Assembly (NCBI GenBank): GCA_020346805.1
Contig: CP070790.1
Coordinates: 3,992,168-4,001,468 of the forward strand
DNA: 9,301 nucleotides
From: Planctomycetota bacterium
GTDB lineage: Bacteria; Planctomycetota; Phycisphaerae; UBA1845; PWPN01
Direction of reading: 5' to 3'
Part shown: positions 1 to 6,306 of the stretch, in pieces
Position numbering within the stretch: the stretch's first letter is position 1
Layout of the letters: each line of letters begins with the position of its first letter
Notes under the pieces: generated by a model
What the model was told of the DNA's origin: nothing
The model's database searches: none
Seen by the model: only the letters and a program-made list of their open reading frames with translations
Position numbers and translations under genes: made by a program

Positions 1-58
1 CAACTTGCATTGTCCCGGTCTGTTCGCCGCTCATGTTGTAAACGGGCACGTCAATCAT
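1..58 (-). CDS. rplD: 50S ribosomal protein L4, N-terminal fragment (cut by window edge)
   Basis: The minus-strand ATG at 58 opens 19 codons reading MIDVPVYNMSGEQTGTMQV before the window ends. Bacterial L4 commonly begins with a short strand of this kind (compare Bacillus MPKVALYNQNGS). Its position 41 bp after the rplC stop is the conserved S10-operon order rpsJ-rplC-rplD. L4 binds 23S rRNA and lines the peptide exit tunnel. In E. coli it is also the feedback regulator of the S10 operon, which bears on the leader described at 1237-1462. Only the N-terminus is visible, so the call depends on synteny plus the start of the protein. Confidence 0.85.
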   Translation of the reverse strand, partial: MIDVPVYNMSGEQTGTMQV

Positions 59-99
59 CACAAAAATTCCAACCAATATTCTCCGTCACAGGTCGATAT

Positions 100-759
100 T
101 TACAACTTCGTCTTTGACTGCCTGACCATTACGTAAACGCCGTTGGGGCCGGGAATACTTCCCTTGACCAACAGCAGATTATTCTCTTTATCCACTCGTA
201 TCAGTTTATGATTCCGGGAAGTCCGTCGGACATTACCCATGTGTCCCGGCATCTTCTTACCCTTTTTGATATTCCGTCCGGTACCCAGGTCGGCATTGCC
301 CCCGATTGATCCTAACGAGCGATGTTTGCGCTCCGTACCATGAGAAGCCGGCTGACCACCAAATCCATAACGCTTCATCCCGCCGGTGAAACCACATCCC
401 TTCGTCGTGCTGACCACATCAACGTACCGAGTCTCCGACGACTCAAACATCTCTACCGTCAAAACATCACCCAAAGAAATATTGTGCGGTTCCTCATTTA
501 ACCGAACCTCGCGGATGAACTTTTTGGGGGCCGTCCCCCCTTTGGCGGCGTGACCGATCATAGGCAATGTCGATCGGTGTGGCTTGACATCCTCAAAACC
601 CATTTGTACCGCATTATAACCATCCTTTGCCTCCCCCACCCTCTTGATCTGCAGCACTGAGCAGGGACCGGCCTGAATCACCGTCACCGGTACAATTGAC
701 CCGTCATCCGTGTATACCCGAGTCATACCAATCTTTTTGCCTAGCAACGCCGCCACCAT
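100..759 (-). CDS. rplC: 50S ribosomal protein L3
   Basis: L3 is an early-assembly protein of the large subunit whose extended loop reaches towards the peptidyl transferase centre. The open frame continues upstream to a GTG at 831, but the family start is the ATG at 759: MVAALLGKKIGMTRVY is the classical L3 N-terminus. That start gives 219 residues, normal for bacterial L3, and has GGGGA 11 nt upstream. Conserved blocks are GFTGG (about 123-127), the SHG segment at 139-141, GSIGG (150-154) and KGKKMPGHMGN (166-176) in the loop. E. coli has SIGQNQ in this loop, the site where PrmB methylates a Gln. Here it reads SIGGNA, so that Gln is absent. The gene follows rpsJ after an unusually long 168-bp gap and precedes rplD by 41 bp. 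TAA stop. Confidence 0.96.
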   Translation of the reverse strand: MVAALLGKKIGMTRVYTDDGSIVPVTVIQAGPCSVLQIKRVGEAKDGYNAVQMGFEDVKPHRSTLPMIGHAAKGGTAPKKFIREVRLNEEPHNISLGDVLTVEMFESSETRYVDVVSTTKGCGFTGGMKRYGFGGQPASHGTERKHRSLGSIGGNADLGTGRNIKKGKKMPGHMGNVRRTSRNHKLIRVDKENNLLLVKGSIPGPNGVYVMVRQSKTKL

Positions 760-927
760 ATAGACACTATTCCCCATCAGGCCATAAAGACCATCTTCAC
801 ATTTATTGCTGTGCCACGCGATCACGCTCACATGGCCAAATTGTTACAAAGTTGAAAGAAATCGCTCCGGCAGTACACCCGCCCAGCCTACAGCCTATAT
901 CGATCCGCCCCTCGACGATCACGGACG
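760..927 (-). other. 168-bp rpsJ-rplC spacer with a possible hairpin
   Basis: This gap is much longer than is usual between the first genes of an S10 operon. I see no credible small ORF and no clear promoter in it on the minus strand. On the transcribed strand GCCATG (836-831) can pair with CGTGGC (818-813) in 6 bp including one G-U, giving a hairpin about 50 nt before the rplC start. The proximal part carries GGGGA 11 nt before the rplC ATG, the only ribosome-binding candidate. The spacer could be an internal regulatory or processing site, but the sequence alone does not show which. Confidence 0.35.
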
Positions 928-1236
928 TCATGCCTTTATCTTCACAAAAACTCCTGCAGGCACCACCAATCGATTCAAGGCTTCCACTGTCCGTGCTGTC
1001 GGTTCATAAATATCGATCAATCGCTTGTGGGTACGCATCTCAAACTGCTCGCGTGACTTCTTATCGATATGCGGCGAACGCAATACCGTGTAACGCTCAA
1101 TACGGGTGGGCAACGGTATGGGCCCGCAAACACGGGCGTTGGTTCGCTTCGCGTGATCCACTATCTCCCGCGCCGACGCATCCAACGAACGTGGGTCGTA
1201 TGCCTCCATTCTGATACGAATCCGCTCACCATGCAT
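928..1236 (-). CDS. rpsJ: 30S ribosomal protein S10
   Basis: S10 is a small-subunit head protein and, as NusE, an antitermination factor partner of NusB. The 102-residue protein from the ATG at 1236 ([19 protein letters not shown]) matches the family length (about 102-105) and E. coli S10 nearly end to end: [41 protein letters not shown] and the final [17 protein letters not shown]. An in-frame TTG at 1299 would add 21 residues absent from the family, and that segment overlaps the leader terminator hairpin, so it is rejected. There is only a weak GAG-type Shine-Dalgarno (GAGTAG just upstream). It is the first gene of the S10 operon and has a long structured leader upstream. TGA stop. Confidence 0.97.
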   Translation of the reverse strand: MHGERIRIRMEAYDPRSLDASAREIVDHAKRTNARVCGPIPLPTRIERYTVLRSPHIDKKSREQFEMRTHKRLIDIYEPTARTVEALNRLVVPAGVFVKIKA

Positions 1237-1287
1237 TAAACTACTCAATCTCTTTACGCTGCGATCTCGTAAGACCTTAAAGCCTCT

Positions 1288-1318
1288 AAAAACGGCCAAT
1301 GGTGCCCTGGCCGCTTTC
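1288..1318 (-). terminator. Attenuator-like intrinsic terminator in the S10 leader (H3)
   Basis: On the minus strand CGGCCA (1313-1308) and TGGCCG (1298-1293) form a perfect 6-bp stem around a 9-nt loop, directly followed by TTTTT (1292-1288). The preceding GAAAG (1318-1314) can pair with the U-tract through A-U and G-U pairs, as in many intrinsic terminators. It lies 51 nt before the rpsJ ATG and 142 nt after the fusA promoter-proximal leader start at about 1456, so full read-through would be needed to express the operon. It is therefore more likely a conditional attenuator than the fusA terminator. Confidence 0.6.
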
Positions 1319-1334
1319 GATTACCATAAAATAT

Positions 1335-1368
1335 CCACGTCGAACTTGCCCCTCATCAAGTCCCGTGG
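1335..1368 (-). promoter_or_regulatory. S10 leader hairpin H2 (12 bp with a GA bulge)
   Basis: On the transcribed strand CCACGGGACTTG (1368-1357) pairs with CAAGTTC (1348-1342) and CGTGG (1339-1335). The only interruptions are one G-U pair and a two-base GA bulge (1341-1340). The 8-nt loop is ATGAGGGG. Twelve pairs are unlikely to occur by chance in 34 nt. The element sits between H1 and the terminator-like H3, where a protein-binding or antiterminator role would be possible. Confidence 0.55.
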
Positions 1369-1398
1369 TGAATCACATAAACATTAACCTAATAATAT

Positions 1399-1454
1399 TG
1401 CGTCCCTTTCTTGCCTGTAGTTATAAGTACCATGCAGGCAATGATTTGGACGCA
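1399..1454 (-). promoter_or_regulatory. S10 leader 5' hairpin H1 (two 7-bp stems)
   Basis: On the transcribed strand the outer stem is TGCGTCC (1454-1448 read on the plus strand as GGACGCA) with GGACGCA (1405-1399). The inner stem is TTGCCTG (1441-1435) with CAGGCAA (1417-1411). An asymmetric 6/5-nt internal loop (AAATCA opposite GAAAG) separates them, and the apical loop has 17 nt. Both stems are perfect 7-mers. The hairpin begins within a few nt of the transcription start predicted from the promoter at 1490-1463, so it would cap the 5' end of the mRNA and could also stabilise it. Confidence 0.6.
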
Positions 1455-1462
1455 GACCATCT

Positions 1463-1490
1463 AGTTTATTAATATTTATAATTGTGTCAA
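1463..1490 (-). promoter_or_regulatory. Promoter of the S10 operon (sigma-70 type)
   Basis: The minus strand carries a perfect -35 hexamer TTGACA (1490-1485), a 16-nt A/T-rich spacer and TAAACT (1468-1463), which matches the -10 consensus at 4 of 6 positions. Transcription would start near 1456, directly ahead of hairpin H1. The region is the most A/T-rich of the intergenic gap. An alternative reading, TATAAA at 1480-1475, lies too close to this -35 to pair with it. Confidence 0.6.
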
Positions 1491-1491
1491 G

Positions 1492-1506
1492 GGCGGCTGC
1501 GCCGCC
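1492..1506. terminator. GC-rich hairpin between fusA and the S10 promoter, possible fusA terminator
   Basis: GGCGGC (1492-1497) and GCCGCC (1501-1506) form a perfect 6-bp stem with a 3-nt loop inside a very A/T-rich gap. Read in the fusA direction it is preceded by AAAA but followed only by CTT, so a U-tract is nearly missing. Read on the plus strand it is followed by TTTT (1507-1510), but no plus-strand gene leads into it. It ends one base before the -35 hexamer of the S10 promoter, so it may instead, or also, affect that promoter. Orientation and function are uncertain. Confidence 0.35.
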
Positions 1507-1600
1507 TTTTGCCAAATTTCAAATAAATTTGTTATTTTTTGTAGAATTTCCCAAAAACCGCTTTTTTACTCTTCCAGGCCACATCAAACCAGATCCATAA

Positions 1601-3682
1601 TCAGTATATAGATAAAATTGAATTGACAATTTGGGCCGGTACGACCGCATAATGGGAAGGTTCCATTGTCCAATTCCCACGCCCCTGGGTCATACTACGC
1701 AGATCCGTCGCATACCCAAACATTTCCTTAATAGGGACCTGGGCATTTATAACCCTATGATCGCCTCGCAATCTAGTATCACTGACCATACCTCGCCGCC
1801 TCGATAAATCACCGCTCACTGCCCCAAAATATGCCTCCGGGGTCGCAATTTGAACCTTCATAATCGGCTCCATCAGGGCCAATCCCGCAGCTTCTGCCGC
1901 TTTATCGAACGCGATCCGCGTAGCCGCCTCAAAAGCCGCCTCAGTACTGTCATCCTCATGCTCGGCAGCCTCAAATAAGGTCACCTTGATATTGATCATT
2001 GGATAGCCGTGTTGCCCGGTGTGGGCGGCATCCCTGGCCGCTTCAGCAACCACCTCAAGAAACTCCTGGCGAAGCGCATCGCTGGCCACTTCACTCTCAA
2101 ATCTCACATGCTCCTGTCCGGAAGCCGACTCAAAAGGCTCCACCCGCAATCCAACCTTGGCATACTGAGTTATCCCGGCTGTTTGCCTCTTCAATTCTTC
2201 AACATATTCCCCGATCCCACCGACTGTTTCTCGGTACGAGACACGGGGTTTGCCGACCCGCACCGGTATGCGCCTATCCCGCTGCAGACGGTTCACCAAA
2301 ACCTCCAAATGCAACTCGCCCATTCCACTAATCAGCATTTGCCCCGTCTCTTGGTTGTGCTGATACTCAAACGTGGGAGTCTCTCTGGCCAGCATGTCCA
2401 ACGACTCGATCAGCTTCTCTCGATCCGCCGACGACTGAGGCTCTATTGACATACTGATAACCGTCTCGGGAAACTCTATTTTTTCGAGTACTACCGTATT
2501 TTTTTTCTCACACAAGGTATCGCCGGTTAACGTATATTTCAGACCGGCAATAGCCACAATATCTCCCGCCTCTGCCTCATTCATTTGCTCGCGCTTCTTG
2601 GCAAAAACCCGAAACATGCGGGTTACTTTTTCCTTACGATCCCTGGTTGGATTAAATACCCGCGATCCCACCTTAAGCCTTCCCGAATAAACTCGCACAA
2701 AATAAACATCTACCGGCTTCTCGGCCACAATCTTGAATGCATACACCACCAGAGGTCCCTCAGGATCGCAGTCAAATTCCACTTGGCCATGCTTGCTCCA
2801 CTTCGACTCGGGCACTTCCCCAACCACCGGTGGTATCTCCAGCGGACTCGGCAAATAATCAACAATGCCGTCTAACAAACGCTGCACCCCGATATAATTC
2901 AAGGCCGAACCACAAAATACCGGGTGCAACTTATCTGCAATCGTTGCCGCACGTATCCCCTCCCGCAACTCCTCCGCGGTTATCGGCTCGTCGTGGATAA
3001 ACTTTTCCATCAACGACTCCGACGTTTCCGCCACTTGTTCTTCCAGCCCGTCACGGGCACGCTTGGCCGCATCTTCCAACTCCGGCGGCAGCGGGCGTTC
3101 CTCAAACTGTGAACCCAATTTCTCCTGCCTGTAATACACCGCCTTCATGGTCAACAAATCAACTATGCCCTTGAAATTATTTTCCGCTCCTATAGGAATC
3201 TGAACCGCCGCCGGTCGGGCATCCCGTCGAACCCGAATGGATTCAAATGAAGCGTCAAAATCCGCTCCAACTTTGTCCATCTTATTGATAAAGCACAATC
3301 TGGGCACATGATACTTGTCCGCCTGTCGCCAGACTGTCTCTGACTGGGCCTCAACCCCCTCTTTGGCATCGAATACTACTATTGCTCCGTCCAAAACCCG
3401 CAGCGACCGCTCAACCTCTGCCGTAAAATCAACGTGGCCGGGAGTATCAATAATGTTGATCGTATGGTCGTGCCAGAAACAACTTACTGCCGCACTATAA
3501 ATAGTAATCCCCCGCTGCTGTTCTTCCTGGTCGAAGTCGGTAATTGTGGTACCATCATCAACCTCGCCCATCCGATGGGTCTTACCGGTATAGTAAAGAA
3601 CCCGCTCTGTAGTGGTGGTCTTGCCTGCATCGATATGAGCGGCAATACCAATATTCCGAACTTTACCAAGATCGATTCCCAC
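1601..3682 (-). CDS. fusA: Translation elongation factor G, divergent
   Basis: EF-G is the cytoplasmic GTPase that drives tRNA-mRNA translocation and, with RRF, ribosome recycling. The protein has 693 residues, full family length. GTPase motifs are intact: AHIDAGKTT (15-23), switch I ending QRGIT (56-60), DTPGHVD (79-85), NKMD (133-136) and GSAL (258-261). Domain II, III (GMGELHLE, 453-460), IV and V (GDLSRRRGM 624-632, EMFGYATDLRS 653-663) follow in order. H575 in the second domain IV tip loop aligns with E. coli H583. The first tip loop reads TAGITQYAKV (501-510), where E. coli has SGGRGQYGHV, so the Gly-rich motif is altered. The start is GTG with GGAG 8 nt upstream. tuf, rpsG and rpsL are not adjacent. 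Planctomycetes are known to carry several EF-G paralogues (spdEFG1/2, EF-G-like); which one this is cannot be fixed here. Confidence 0.95.
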   Translation of the reverse strand: MGIDLGKVRNIGIAAHIDAGKTTTTERVLYYTGKTHRMGEVDDGTTITDFDQEEQQRGITIYSAAVSCFWHDHTINIIDTPGHVDFTAEVERSLRVLDGAIVVFDAKEGVEAQSETVWRQADKYHVPRLCFINKMDKVGADFDASFESIRVRRDARPAAVQIPIGAENNFKGIVDLLTMKAVYYRQEKLGSQFEERPLPPELEDAAKRARDGLEEQVAETSESLMEKFIHDEPITAEELREGIRAATIADKLHPVFCGSALNYIGVQRLLDGIVDYLPSPLEIPPVVGEVPESKWSKHGQVEFDCDPEGPLVVYAFKIVAEKPVDVYFVRVYSGRLKVGSRVFNPTRDRKEKVTRMFRVFAKKREQMNEAEAGDIVAIAGLKYTLTGDTLCEKKNTVVLEKIEFPETVISMSIEPQSSADREKLIESLDMLARETPTFEYQHNQETGQMLISGMGELHLEVLVNRLQRDRRIPVRVGKPRVSYRETVGGIGEYVEELKRQTAGITQYAKVGLRVEPFESASGQEHVRFESEVASDALRQEFLEVVAEAARDAAHTGQHGYPMINIKVTLFEAAEHEDDSTEAAFEAATRIAFDKAAEAAGLALMEPIMKVQIATPEAYFGAVSGDLSRRRGMVSDTRLRGDHRVINAQVPIKEMFGYATDLRSMTQGRGNWTMEPSHYAVVPAQIVNSILSIY

Positions 3683-3690
3683 AATCCAAA

Positions 3691-3694
3691 CTCC
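3691..3694 (-). promoter_or_regulatory. Ribosome binding site fixing the GTG start of fusA
   Basis: GGAG on the minus strand lies 8 nt before the GTG at 3682. An ATG that overlaps this site (ATGGAG) is in another frame and opens only a 70-codon shadow, so the GTG is the real EF-G start. Confidence 0.65.
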
Positions 3695-3766
3695 ATAAAT
3701 ACAACGCTATTACATTAACATATCGTAATCCGTTGGCTGAAACCAGCAGCGATAATAGGTTAATCC

Positions 3767-3801
3767 AACCCATTATAAATTCACATAAACGTCAAAGGGC
3801 A
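3767..3801 (-). promoter_or_regulatory. Candidate fusA promoter
   Basis: The 142-bp gap between the YbhN-like gene and fusA holds a perfect -10 hexamer TATAAT (3777-3772) on the minus strand. A TTGACG lies upstream (3795-3790), but the 12-nt spacing is too short for a standard sigma-70 site, and no good -35 is present at 16-18 nt. Transcription would begin near 3765 and give a leader of about 80 nt. Read-through from the genes upstream is an alternative. Confidence 0.35.
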
Positions 3802-3824
3802 TATCAATAATACGAAATGCTGTC

Positions 3825-4865
3825 CTACGATGGTGCCTCAAGTTTCGGATCGGTTTCCTCAAGAACCTCTTGAGGCTTCGGCCGATAGCCTCCCCTGAGC
3901 ACAATCAAAGCCCCCGGCAAAGACCATAGCAACTGGATCGCACGGTTCAGTAATGACAAAGAATAGGCCGCTTCTCGTGCCCCATATCCCGCTTCGTCAA
4001 CCAGCAACTGCTTGAAAGTCTCCTCCATGACTCCCAAAGGCATCACCCCGGCCAACAGGCAAATAGGCGTATAGCCTAAATAAATTATAAAATCCCAAAT
4101 CGGCCTATCGCCAATCATACCCAACGCCCAACCACACAGAAAAACGGAAACAATTACCGTACCTTGAAGAACCAAGCTCAGCACCAGGCAGGCAAAAACC
4201 GTTCCGATCCTATGGCGAAACGCAAAAACCGCTTTATCTATTCGTCGAAGATGAGTGGCAAAAGGCATTCGGGAAACAAGCCGATCCAGACGAAATAATT
4301 TTCTAAGCCTATTTGAATAATAAATTCCACCTCCTAAAAACAACATGACAACCAGAACACCGATGATCCGTCCCCAACGGGCAAACGCCGGATTGTGCGA
4401 GTTCAGCAAAACTACCACCCCGGACATCAGAACCAATCCCAGCACCCCGATCACCCGATCGAAAAAAACAGTGGTCACCGCCTCATGTTTATGCGGTGTT
4501 TGACGTGCCACATAATAAGCCTTGACTGAATCACCACCGGGGGTTCCAACAGGCAAAGTCCAGATAATAAAGTTGCCGGCAAATGTCACCTTAATTGCCT
4601 GCCAAACGGTCAGATGCACATTATGAATAGCCAACAACCATTTTAAACGAATAGCAATAAACACGGGGGCGGGCCCAAAAACCAATACACCCAGGATTAT
4701 CAGGGACCTGTCCGCCTCTACCCAAACTTCATTAAGTCTTACCCAATCGGTTTTACAAATAAGCCAACTCACCGCCGCTATACAGATCATATACCAGATC
4801 ATTGCCGACCAATTTAGTCGCCATCGTCTCTGACCTCTTGTGGTATTCTCAGTTGGCCGATTCAT
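3825..4865 (-). CDS. YbhN/LPG-synthase-type integral membrane protein (UPF0104 family)
   Basis: A polytopic inner-membrane protein of the family that includes YbhN and the N-terminal flippase domain of MprF (LPG synthase TM region). Family members have been linked to lipid transport or polyprenol-sugar handling; the substrate here is unknown. From the ATG at 4865 it has 346 residues with about 7-8 hydrophobic segments, near 22-38, 55-72, 97-107, 137-154, 166-181, 222-244, 259-278 and 308-324. Family signatures are LPVGTPGGDSVKAYYV (from about 104), FFDRVIG (134-140) and MPLGVMEETF (275-284). A TTG at 4922 would add 19 residues with no Shine-Dalgarno; neither start has a convincing one, so the choice is tentative. 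It follows the SpoIID-like gene by 97 bp on the same strand and precedes fusA. Confidence 0.8.
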   Translation of the reverse strand: MNRPTENTTRGQRRWRLNWSAMIWYMICIAAVSWLICKTDWVRLNEVWVEADRSLIILGVLVFGPAPVFIAIRLKWLLAIHNVHLTVWQAIKVTFAGNFIIWTLPVGTPGGDSVKAYYVARQTPHKHEAVTTVFFDRVIGVLGLVLMSGVVVLLNSHNPAFARWGRIIGVLVVMLFLGGGIYYSNRLRKLFRLDRLVSRMPFATHLRRIDKAVFAFRHRIGTVFACLVLSLVLQGTVIVSVFLCGWALGMIGDRPIWDFIIYLGYTPICLLAGVMPLGVMEETFKQLLVDEAGYGAREAAYSLSLLNRAIQLLWSLPGALIVLRGGYRPKPQEVLEETDPKLEAPS

Positions 4866-4962
4866 AGCTGCGATTGTAGCAATCCGCCGTAGATTCGCCA
4901 GTGAAAACGGGCCTGTTGACAACAGGGAGCTGACTTATACGCAAATAACATGAAATGCCTTA

Positions 4963-6231
4963 TCACTCATACGCTCGGCTTAACCTCGATGTCGGATAAT
5001 AATATCTAAGAATCTCCCCCGCCTTCCAACCCTCCTTGGCCAAGTCATTGGCCCCATATTGACACATTCCCATGCCATGCCCGAATCCCCGGCCCTCGGT
5101 TAATATGATGGCATCATCCTCGACCATCGGTACAAACATGGTACTTTTAACCATCCGTCCCGACGGATCCACCACCAGTCGAAAGTTCTCCGCCTCAAGT
5201 TCGATGGCTTGCCCCTCCGAATCGATCAACGACAACATAACCGGCCGACCAGCCGACGTCTCCGACCAAACCTTTAAATCATCGATCGGGCCGATGGAAT
5301 TAAATTTTTGATATCTATCCCGCAGCTGCTCGGTCAACAATGATTTCTCAATGCGAACGGATTCCCAGCTATAAGGATGTCTGCGACAATACCAACAGAT
5401 AACATTGCCGGCCAAAGGTGCAATGACCTTCTCGTGCTTTACCGGCCCTGACGCCTGAGTAGTACCCCCGCAGCGAGAACTGTAATAGGTGCAAAATATC
5501 CGCTCTCCCTCAGGCGATGTCCAGGTACAAACCAACCCGCGCGTGTCGCGAACGGCTCGCCTCGCCTGAGGCACAAGCTTCTCCCGCTCCAGGCCGGCAT
5601 AAACCTGCGAACCCTCGCTGGCTTTAACATCCCATTCACGCAGCTTCCCGTAACGCCGCTTTTGATACCATGCATAGGTACGGGCAATAATCGCCTGAGC
5701 ACGGAAGGCTTCTTTACGAAAACTTTTCTGTAATTCCGCCGCCACCACACCGATTAGATAAGTCTCCAAATCCAAAATATTAACCACTAGACTTCTGCCC
5801 TCATCCTCTCGTACCAGCCGCAGCTTGCCGCGATACTTTTTCAAACCATCGGGTAATTGCACAGCTATCGAATTAGACTCGTTGAAAACCAGATCAATTG
5901 AAGGCGATTCAAAATTTCGATTTATCTCAATCCCTTGAATCCCAGATTCATCGAAGATAAAGGTTAGCTCAGGTAATGAAACACCCGACTCCAAAACCTC
6001 ACGGGACACGCTATCAACAATATCAACCGAGCCGACAAATTTCACTCCCAGCTCTTGTAGCCCGTCGGCGAGTAATACTCTAATCGACCGCCCCAGCGGT
6101 CCTTCTTGCCCCAGCAAAATCCCTGGGATTGGTGTATCGGTTCTACCTTTAGGCGTACGATCACACGCCGATAAATACAAAAACACAAATATGATTAACG
6201 GATAACAAAAATGGAAAAGTATTCGATGCAA
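4963..6231 (-). CDS. SpoIID/LytB-domain lipoprotein (putative peptidoglycan lytic enzyme)
   Basis: The 422-residue protein begins with a lipoprotein signal: hydrophobic PLIIFVFLYL (11-20) and lipobox LSAC with Cys23, so it is expected to be membrane-anchored and exported. The SpoIID domain spans roughly 150-415. Its hallmarks are LETYLIGVVAAEL (155-167) with Glu166 at the position of the catalytic Glu of SpoIID, FRAQAIIARTYAWY (176-189), SRCGGTT (252-258), Cys279/Cys282, and GFGHGMGMCQYGA (382-394) followed by AGEILRYYYP. Family members cleave denuded glycan strands of peptidoglycan. B. subtilis SpoIID acts in spore engulfment, but nothing here suggests sporulation, so a role in wall turnover or division is more likely (inference). 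Start is TTG at 6231, the only codon that keeps the signal peptide after an in-frame stop. No Shine-Dalgarno is adjacent. It lies 75 bp after the TPR/alpha-CTD gene, probably in one transcript. Confidence 0.85.
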   Translation of the reverse strand: MHRILFHFCYPLIIFVFLYLSACDRTPKGRTDTPIPGILLGQEGPLGRSIRVLLADGLQELGVKFVGSVDIVDSVSREVLESGVSLPELTFIFDESGIQGIEINRNFESPSIDLVFNESNSIAVQLPDGLKKYRGKLRLVREDEGRSLVVNILDLETYLIGVVAAELQKSFRKEAFRAQAIIARTYAWYQKRRYGKLREWDVKASEGSQVYAGLEREKLVPQARRAVRDTRGLVCTWTSPEGERIFCTYYSSRCGGTTQASGPVKHEKVIAPLAGNVICWYCRRHPYSWESVRIEKSLLTEQLRDRYQKFNSIGPIDDLKVWSETSAGRPVMLSLIDSEGQAIELEAENFRLVVDPSGRMVKSTMFVPMVEDDAIILTEGRGFGHGMGMCQYGANDLAKEGWKAGEILRYYYPTSRLSRAYE

Positions 6232-6306
6232 ATCAATAGATCGTCAAAAGGACCATCCTTGGTAAGGTAAGGCACGGCTCATAATTCCAGATTAATATCG
6301 CATGAA

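Larger units (their letters stand above)
1237..1462 (-). promoter_or_regulatory. S10 operon leader with three successive hairpins
   Basis: Between the predicted start of transcription (about 1456) and the rpsJ ATG lie some 220 untranslated nt with three separate inverted repeats on the transcribed strand. H1 is at 1454-1399, H2 at 1368-1335, and H3 at 1313-1293 followed by U5 (1292-1288). H1 and H2 are two-part stems with an internal loop or bulge, and H3 looks like an intrinsic terminator. This layout fits attenuation of a ribosomal protein operon. By analogy with E. coli, L4 (rplD, third gene) would be the candidate ligand. The analogy is inference; the pairings are visible in the sequence. 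Confidence 0.6.

Noticed and set aside
696..1214. A 172-codon open frame on the plus strand across rplC, the spacer and rpsJ
   Set aside because: It is antisense to two certain ribosomal protein genes, and its translation shows no domain or protein-like composition.
1237..1299. N-terminal extension of S10 from a TTG at 1299
   Set aside because: Family length and the alignment with E. coli S10 place the start at 1236; the extension would be encoded by the U-tract of the terminator-like hairpin.
1544..1573. A6-GCGG-T5 tract after fusA as a possible terminator
   Set aside because: Only A-T pairs could form the stem, with almost no GC core, so it is too weak to call.
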